The translations under genes were made by a program, and so were the position numbers. Shown one piece after another: positions 57,306 to 62,484 of a stretch of 62,484 nt of DNA. Numbering within the stretch: position 1 is the stretch's first letter; the number at the start of each line of letters is the position of its first letter. This stretch comes from Dehalococcoidia bacterium (GTDB lineage: Bacteria > Chloroflexota > Dehalococcoidia > GIF9 > UBA5629), in NCBI GenBank assembly GCA_003142375.1, contig PLME01000019.1, positions 26,223 through 88,706 on the forward strand, written 5' to 3'. The notes under the pieces were generated by a model. The model did no database searches and was not told where the DNA came from. It worked only from the letters and a program-made list of their open reading frames with translations.

Positions 57306-57959
57306 CTAGTGCAAGGCAAAAGCCGGGTACTTTTTTTGCAGGGCGGGCAGCAGGCTCTCCCACACCAGGCGGCTAATTTCCTCGGGAGGTTGCAGGGCCT
57401 GGATGATACGCCATCTCTCGGGTTGCAACTGAGCCGATTTCAGGTAGCCGTTGCGAATCTTGTAGTGAAATGAGATATTTTCAGCTTCAAAGCGGTCGTC
57501 CCCGCTGTTGCGCTTGCGTCCCAGACCGACTTCCGCCTGTGCATCGAGCAGAATCGTGATATCCGGGCTCAATCCACTCGCTGCCAGCTCATTGATCTCT
57601 TCGATCATCTTCAGGTCCAACCCTCGGCCGTATCCCTGGTAAACAAAGGTCGAATCGGAAAAACGGTCGCAAATCACCACCTTGCCGGAAGAAAGGGCAG
57701 GCAGGATAATGTCTGAGATCAGTTGAAAGCGGCTGGCGGCAAAGAGGAATAGTTCCGCTTCGGCTGCAATATGGAAATCGCGTTTTACCTTCAATATGTC
57801 CCTGATCTTATTTCCCAGGGGCGTCCCTCCCGGCTCGTGCGTTAGGGTGCATGGCAGCCCGTGCTGCCTGAGTGCATTATAGAGAAGCCGGGTCTGGGTG
57901 CTCTTGCCGCAGCCCTCGCACCCTTCGAAGGTGATGAATAAGCCGGGATAAGAAGTCAT
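57306..57959 (-). CDS. tmk: Thymidylate kinase
   Basis: Phosphorylates dTMP to dTDP; 217 residues. P-loop EGCEGCGKSTQT near 13-24, the DR(F/Y) motif VICDRFSDSTFVYQGYGRGL, and the LID region ILLDAQAEVGLGRKRNSGDDRFE. It lies 26 nt after the R3H ATPase gene and before rnhB, in one transcript. Confidence 0.95.
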   Translation of the reverse strand: MTSYPGLFITFEGCEGCGKSTQTRLLYNALRQHGLPCTLTHEPGGTPLGNKIRDILKVKRDFHIAAEAELFLFAASRFQLISDIILPALSSGKVVICDRFSDSTFVYQGYGRGLDLKMIEEINELAASGLSPDITILLDAQAEVGLGRKRNSGDDRFEAENISFHYKIRNGYLKSAQLQPERWRIIQALQPPEEISRLVWESLLPALQKKYPAFALH

Positions 57960-57985
57960 AACTTAACAACAAATATAACGCGGTC

Positions 57986-59482
57986 TCAGTTATTTACTAT
58001 TTTAACGTGGCGCGCCGGTTCCTTGCCAGTGCTCCTGGATGCCACGTCATGCCTTTCGGCCAGCAGATGCTGCAGCCGCCGGATGAAGGCATTCTGCGGG
58101 CTTAACTCAACTTCCTTCCTGCCGTTTTTCACCTGTTCGATAGCGCTCATGGCCTCATCGAGGGCTGTATCTACAACCTGGTCCCGTGGCCCCGTATAGA
58201 TAGTATCCAGGCAGTGGCGCAGTTGTTGAAGGCTGTTTCCCCGGATGGCGTATACAGGTATTCCCAGCAGCTCGGCGTCCCTCAACTTTTGAGGTTTGCG
58301 CCGGAAGTAGTTTTTGGTAGTTATCAGCAGGTTGGATTTCTTCAGGTCGTCGGTTATATCGATATTCATCGCTTTCTCATGGGCCGCCTGCTCCAGGATG
58401 GGGCGGTTGATGCCGAAAAGGTAGACGTGCAATTTCTCCTTTTTAGCTTCGCTATGGCTGTGTTGCGGTTCGTGCATGGCTGCGCCCTGCTCTTTGACTA
58501 TATTGCCCTCCTGGTCCAACCAGCGTATCTCCGACTGGCTCTCCCTGCCGTGCAAAACCGAGTCCACCGCCGCTGCCACGTTGGGATGGACCAGCACCTT
58601 GTAGCGCTCCTGGATCTCCACCACGATATCGAAGGTGGGAGGCGCTTTGCGTTCCAGGACGGACTTCTGCGTATGGCGGCGCCGTGCTTCCTCGTCGCCC
58701 AGCGTGACGGTCTGTATGCCGCCGATCAAGTCGGAGAGGGTGGGGTTCATCATCAGGTTCTCGAGGCTGTTGCCGTGAGCCGTCCCGACCAGCTGCACGC
58801 CGCGCTCGGCAATGGTTCTTGCGGCCTCGGCCTCCAGGCTGGTGCCGATCTCATCGATTATGATCACCTCGGGCATATGGTTTTCTACCGCTTCTATCAT
58901 CACGGCGTGCTGTAAAGTTGGAGTGGGGACCTGCATGCGCCGGGCATGGCCGATGGCGGGATGTGGGATATCTCCGTCCCCGGCGATCTCGTTGGACGTA
59001 TCGACTACAATTACGCGCTTCTTCAGATCGTCTGCCAGCACCCGCGCCGTCTCGCGCAGCATGGTGGTCTTGCCGATGCCGGGGGGACCCATAAGCAGCA
59101 CATTTTTCCCCGTTTCAACCAGGTCCTGGATTATTTTGGCCGTACCCATGACCGCCCTGCCCACACGGCAGGTCAGGCCCACGATCTTACCTTCCCTGTT
59201 GCGTATGGCGGAGATGCGGTGCAGGGTGCGCGTCAGGCCTGCGCGGTTGTCGCCGCTGAAGCTGCCGATCCTTTTGACAACGTGCTCGATATCCGATTCG
59301 GTGAGTTCGTGGTCGCCCAGGAAAACCTCGCGGCTGGGGAAGCGCGCCTCGGGCGGGCGGCCCAGGTCCATGACTATTTCCAGCAGGTCGCCGTCTTCAA
59401 GCTCCTTCAGAAGTTCATCGGAGATATTATGCGGCATAACTGCCAGCAGCGATTGTATGTCATCGATATTTACTGTCTGCAT
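57986..59482 (-). CDS. R3H-domain AAA ATPase, Ycf45/SpoIIIAA-like
   Basis: 498 residues. The ATPase core resembles SpoIIIAA and chloroplast Ycf45: RVGRAVMGTAKIIQDLV, Walker A GPPGIGKT at 132-139, VIVVDTSNEIAGDGDIPHPAIGHARRMQVP, Walker B VIIIDEIGTSLEAEAARTIAERGVQLVGTAHGN. A middle domain (LHVYLFGINRPILEQAAHE) and a C-terminal R3H-like segment (ELSPQNAFIRRLQHLLAERH), which binds single-stranded nucleic acid, follow. Role unknown; these proteins exist in non-sporulating Chloroflexota and Cyanobacteria. GGAGG precedes the ATG. It leads the tmk-rnhB-yraN operon. Confidence 0.87.
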   Translation of the reverse strand: MQTVNIDDIQSLLAVMPHNISDELLKELEDGDLLEIVMDLGRPPEARFPSREVFLGDHELTESDIEHVVKRIGSFSGDNRAGLTRTLHRISAIRNREGKIVGLTCRVGRAVMGTAKIIQDLVETGKNVLLMGPPGIGKTTMLRETARVLADDLKKRVIVVDTSNEIAGDGDIPHPAIGHARRMQVPTPTLQHAVMIEAVENHMPEVIIIDEIGTSLEAEAARTIAERGVQLVGTAHGNSLENLMMNPTLSDLIGGIQTVTLGDEEARRRHTQKSVLERKAPPTFDIVVEIQERYKVLVHPNVAAAVDSVLHGRESQSEIRWLDQEGNIVKEQGAAMHEPQHSHSEAKKEKLHVYLFGINRPILEQAAHEKAMNIDITDDLKKSNLLITTKNYFRRKPQKLRDAELLGIPVYAIRGNSLQQLRHCLDTIYTGPRDQVVDTALDEAMSAIEQVKNGRKEVELSPQNAFIRRLQHLLAERHDVASRSTGKEPARHVKIVNN

Positions 59483-59651
59483 AATAACCTCCTTTCAATA
59501 GATTTTATCGGGCCTGGGGAAAAGCCTGCGGATGAACGAGGATTAAGCGGGGATGCGCGCAAAACTGTAGAAAAGTTGAAAAATCTGCGGTCTGCCTTTT
59601 TATCATATAACAGTGTCTACAGCCTCATGGGGCTCAGAACACAATTCTATA

Positions 59652-60536
59652 TTACCATCCCCTGGTGGCCATCAGGCTGTCTTCCGGGATAGCCTTGATA
59701 TCCAGGCCCGGCATGGCGGCGCCCAATGCCTTCGAGACCTCGGCGATGATGGCCGGATCTTTATAGTGGGTTACCGCCTTTACAACTGAGATGGCGCGTG
59801 CTTCAGGATCGCTGGACTTGAAGATGCCCGATCCGACAAACACACCCTCGGCGCCCAGCTGCATCATAAGTGCTGCATCGGCGGGTGTAGCTACGCCACC
59901 GGCCGCGAAATTGACCACGGGCAGCTTGCCCGTCTTATGGACTTCGATCACCAGCTCCAGCGGGGCTCCCAGCGCCTTGGCCTCGGCCGGCAGCTCGTCC
60001 TCTGACATGGACTGCACCCTGCGCATGGCCGACTGTACCGCGCGCATATGGCGCACGGCCTCAACGATATTTCCGGTGCCGGCTTCGCCCTTGGTACGAA
60101 TCATGGCTGCACCTTCCGAGATGCGGCGCAGAGCTTCACCCAGGTCACGGCAGCCGCAGACGAAAGGGACTTTGAAATCATGCTTCCAGACGTGATGGCT
60201 CTCGTCAGCCGGCGTCAGCACCTCCGACTCGTCTATAAAGTCTACGCCCAGCGCTTCGAGAACCTGGGCCTCGACGAAGTGTCCTATGCGGCACTTGGCC
60301 ATCACCGGTATGGTTACCGCCTTCATGATAGCTATAATGACCGTGGGATCAGCCATGCGTGCCACGCCGCCTGCGGCGCGGATATCGGCCGGCACACGTT
60401 CCAGTGCCATTACGGCGCAGGCCCCGGCGTTTTCCGCTATTTTGGCCTGGTCGGGCGTTACTACGTCCATGATAACCCCGCCCTTGAGCATCTGGGCAAG
60501 GCCGGTTTTTACTTTCCAGGTTCCTGTGTCAGTCAT
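59652..60536 (-). CDS. pdxS: Pyridoxal 5'-phosphate synthase, PdxS subunit
   Basis: Makes PLP from ribose 5-phosphate, glyceraldehyde 3-phosphate and ammonia with PdxT. 294 residues with the usual pattern: [79 protein letters not shown], and [14 protein letters not shown] (the second active-site lysine). It is alone; pdxT is not next to it. The 168-nt gap to the R3H gene holds no further gene. Confidence 0.97.
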   Translation of the reverse strand: MTDTGTWKVKTGLAQMLKGGVIMDVVTPDQAKIAENAGACAVMALERVPADIRAAGGVARMADPTVIIAIMKAVTIPVMAKCRIGHFVEAQVLEALGVDFIDESEVLTPADESHHVWKHDFKVPFVCGCRDLGEALRRISEGAAMIRTKGEAGTGNIVEAVRHMRAVQSAMRRVQSMSEDELPAEAKALGAPLELVIEVHKTGKLPVVNFAAGGVATPADAALMMQLGAEGVFVGSGIFKSSDPEARAISVVKAVTHYKDPAIIAEVSKALGAAMPGLDIKAIPEDSLMATRGW

Positions 60537-60591
60537 TTCAGTATCCTCTTGAAGTTCAGTAGATATACGATTGATTTATAGCTGTAAGTGA

Positions 60592-60620
60592 ATTATAGCA
60601 TTTATCTGAAGCGATTTGAA
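60592..60620 (-). promoter_or_regulatory. Promoter of pdxS
   Basis: Minus-strand TTCAAA (60620-60615), 17 nt, TATAAT (60597-60592); AGAGGA lies before the ATG. A plus-strand TATAAT at 60626-60631 may serve the divergent M16 gene, but its -35 is poor. Confidence 0.5.
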
Positions 60621-60693
60621 TTTGTTATAATGTTGAATCGGCGGACGTCGGATGGGCATGTAGGCTCAAATTAGCCCCCGTAGATAGTGAAAA

Positions 60694-61968
60694 ATGATGC
60701 CAGAGTATCAGAAAATTACCCTTGACAACGGCCTGGGTATGGTTACCTGTCCCATGCCGCATACGCGTTCCGTTTCGGTGCTGTTTTTCGTCAGGGCCGG
60801 TAGCTGTTACGAGAGGGCCGACCAGGCGGGCATCTCACATTTCATCGAGCATATGTGCTTCAAAGGCACGGCCCGGCGTCAGACCTCGCGGGAGATCAGC
60901 GAGGCTATCGAGGGCGTGGGCGGCATCATGAACGGCGGTACCGACCGCGAGCTTACCTCTTACTGGTGCAAACTGGCCAGCCAGCACATGGAAACTGCGG
61001 TGGATGTGATCGTGGACCTTCTGCGCAACCCGCTATACCGTGAAGAGGATATCGATAAAGAGCGGCAGGTGATCATCGAAGAGATCAACATGAGCCTGGA
61101 TTCACCCCAGCAACGGGTCGGCATGATCTTCGATGAAACCATGTGGCCCGACAGCCCCATGGGAAGGGATGTGGCCGGTAGCAAGGAGACGGTCTCCTCC
61201 ATCAATCGTCAGCAGATGAAGGGTTTTATGGGTGGCTATTATACTCCGGACAACATGCTGGTCAGCCTGGCCGGGGATTTCGACCCTGATAAAGCGGCGC
61301 AGATCATTGAGCGCTCAACCGAAGGATGGCAGCGGGGCGTCAAGCCCGAATACTTTTCCAGCAGGCCGGGGCAGACGAAACCCAGGGTACGCATTGAATA
61401 TCGCGAGACCGAGCAGGTCAACCTGGTGCTGGGCGTGGAGGGCGTATCGTTATTTCATCCGGACAGGTTTGCCATAGACCTGTTGAGCATGATGCTGGGC
61501 GAGGGCATGAGCAGCAGGCTGTTCACGGAGATCAGGGAAAAGCTGGGCCTGGCTTATGATATTCACAGCTATGTAGAGCACTTCCTCCAGACAGGTGTTT
61601 TCGTCATCCAGGCCGGGATCGACCCGGGCCAGACTGAGAAAGCTACCGGGGCCATTCTGGAGCAGTTGGGGCGTGCCAGGGACGGCGTCTCGGACATGGA
61701 GCTGCACAAGGCCAGGGAGATGGCCAAAGGCAGGCTGCTGCTGAGCATGGAGAACAGCCGTAACGTGGCGGGCTGGTACGGCGCCCAGGAAATGCTCATG
61801 GGCCGCATCATGAGCGTCGACGATGTCACTGAAATCATCGAGAATATTACGGCGGAAGATGTAAAGCGTGTGGCCGGGGAACTGTTCCTGACGGATAAAC
61901 TGAACCTGGCCGTCGTGGGCCCAATCCAGAATGAAAGCGCCCTGGCCGATCTTTTGACCATAAAATAA
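60694..61968 (+). CDS. M16-family zinc metallopeptidase (processing-peptidase-like)
   Basis: 424 residues. The inverted zinc motif HxxEH is His49-Glu52-His53 in GISHFIEHMCFKGTARR, with the third ligand Glu in IDKERQVIIEEINMSLDSPQ about 76 residues later. The second, inactive half has the R/Y-type motif GEGMSSRLFTEIREKLGLAYDIHSYVEHF. This single-chain type resembles bacterial PepR/YmxG-like proteases. Two adjacent ATGs (60694, 60697) compete and neither has a Shine-Dalgarno site. Confidence 0.93.
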   Translation: MMPEYQKITLDNGLGMVTCPMPHTRSVSVLFFVRAGSCYERADQAGISHFIEHMCFKGTARRQTSREISEAIEGVGGIMNGGTDRELTSYWCKLASQHMETAVDVIVDLLRNPLYREEDIDKERQVIIEEINMSLDSPQQRVGMIFDETMWPDSPMGRDVAGSKETVSSINRQQMKGFMGGYYTPDNMLVSLAGDFDPDKAAQIIERSTEGWQRGVKPEYFSSRPGQTKPRVRIEYRETEQVNLVLGVEGVSLFHPDRFAIDLLSMMLGEGMSSRLFTEIREKLGLAYDIHSYVEHFLQTGVFVIQAGIDPGQTEKATGAILEQLGRARDGVSDMELHKAREMAKGRLLLSMENSRNVAGWYGAQEMLMGRIMSVDDVTEIIENITAEDVKRVAGELFLTDKLNLAVVGPIQNESALADLLTIK

Positions 61969-61980
61969 ATAGATATAATA

Positions 61981-62012
61981 AAAAAAGGCCGCTTGTACAA
62001 GCGGCCTTTTTT
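61981..62012. terminator. Bidirectional intrinsic terminator
   Basis: Perfect inverted repeat: AAAAAAGGCCGCTTGT pairs with ACAAGCGGCCTTTTTT. T runs on both strands let it end both the M16 transcript (plus) and groEL (minus). Confidence 0.92.
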
Positions 62013-62031
62013 ATTTAATTCGACTGTTGAG

Positions 62032-62484
62032 TTAGTACTCAGGCATGGGTGGCATGGATGACATCTTATCCTTCTCGGGGATATCGCAGACCAGCGCTTC
62101 CGTTGTCAGGATCATGCAAGCGATGCTGGCAGCGTTCTCCAGGGCGGTCCGGGTGACCTTCAAGGGATCGATGATGCCTTTGGTGACCATATCGGTATAA
62201 TCGTTGTTGAGGGCATCATAGCCTACGCCCTTCTTGCTGCGCCTCACCTTGTCAACCACTACCGAGCCTTCCTGGCCGGCGTTAATGGCGATCCAGCGCA
62301 GGGGCTCTTCCACGGCCTTCTTAATAATCTCGCAACCGGTCTTTTGGTCGCCCTCGACCTTGAGCTTATCGAGAACGGGGCTGGCGTTGATAACGGCCAC
62401 ACCGCCGCCGGGCAGTATGCCTTCCTCGACGGCTGCCCTGGTGGCTGAGAGGGCGTCCTCGACGCGGTGCTTCTTCTCTTTAAG
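62032..62484 (-). CDS. groEL: Chaperonin GroEL, C-terminal part only
   Basis: The last 151 codons, open to the window edge; the start lies outside. Residues match the GroEL equatorial domain: [84 protein letters not shown]. The tail ends in SSMPPMPEY, a Met/Pro type instead of the Gly-Gly-Met repeats common in other bacteria. Confidence 0.97.
   Translation of the reverse strand, partial: LKEKKHRVEDALSATRAAVEEGILPGGGVAVINASPVLDKLKVEGDQKTGCEIIKKAVEEPLRWIAINAGQEGSVVVDKVRRSKKGVGYDALNNDYTDMVTKGIIDPLKVTRTALENAASIACMILTTEALVCDIPEKDKMSSMPPMPEY

Overview
This is a 62 kb stretch of a bacterial chromosome made almost entirely of housekeeping genes, with no insertion sequences, CRISPR arrays, tRNAs or phage genes that I can see. 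The proteins (F1 beta, RpoB/RpoC, MASE-type signalling protein, R3H/Ycf45-like ATPase, DUF151 nuclease, CbiM fused to a NikN-like domain) and the monoderm-type replication set (DnaB, DnaD-like protein, DnaC/DnaI-like loader) suggest Chloroflexota, most likely class Dehalococcoidia. This placement is inference from protein character, not from a search.

Layout. 1-6220 (minus): F-type ATP synthase operon, atpI/Z-like, B, E, F, H, A, G, D, with atpD cut by the window edge. 6371-10985: a DUF151 nuclease (minus), then dtd, a Fur-family regulator and a cobalt/nickel ECF transporter cbiM-cbiQ-cbiO (plus). 11032-12665 (minus): TspO, a small Cys-rich DUF3795 protein and nadC. 12832-16188: mfd. 16195-18680 (minus): yceD, rpmF, a FabD-like protein, nusB and an ACP-like protein. 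19093-23587 (plus): rplI, dnaB, a DnaD-domain protein, a double AAA+ helicase-loader-like protein and an HNH protein. 23603-26790 (minus): lysA, holB, ricT. 27090-43080 (plus): rpoB, rpoC, ruvB, an isolated 5S rRNA, clpC, radA, ispD, ispF, cysS. 43084-45646 (minus): gatB, secG, SAM hydrolase. 45754-50302 (plus): a MarR-controlled two-adaptor MFS efflux operon. 50307-56156: corA, nitroreductase, an ECF S-component-like protein with DUF1893, a DUF4389 protein and a MASE/PAS/GGDEF cyclase. 56267-60536 (minus): R3H ATPase, tmk, rnhB, yraN and separate pdxS. 60694-61968: M16 peptidase; then the 3' end of groEL (minus).

Most striking: the FabD-like and ACP-like proteins of one operon have both lost the single serine that defines their chemistry (GHSxGE is GHGAGE; DSL is DPD), while their folds and frames look intact. 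They sit where plsX-fabH-fabD-fabG-acpP normally follow yceD-rpmF, so this looks like a fatty-acid synthesis cluster reduced and repurposed. Second, cbiM almost certainly starts at an AUU codon: only this start restores the metal-binding MHIPDG N-terminus and puts the second ligand at His67. Third, the helicase-loader-like protein is an internal duplication of two AAA+ modules, the first with a degraded Walker B.

Expression signals are easy to read here. Many genes have near-consensus sigma-70-type promoters placed so close to the start codon that the transcripts would be leaderless or nearly so (atp operon, fur, gatB, HNH gene), while genes inside operons carry ordinary Shine-Dalgarno sites. 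A perfect 20-bp palindrome overlaps the -35 box of the fur/cbiMQO promoter and is a good candidate metal-responsive operator.
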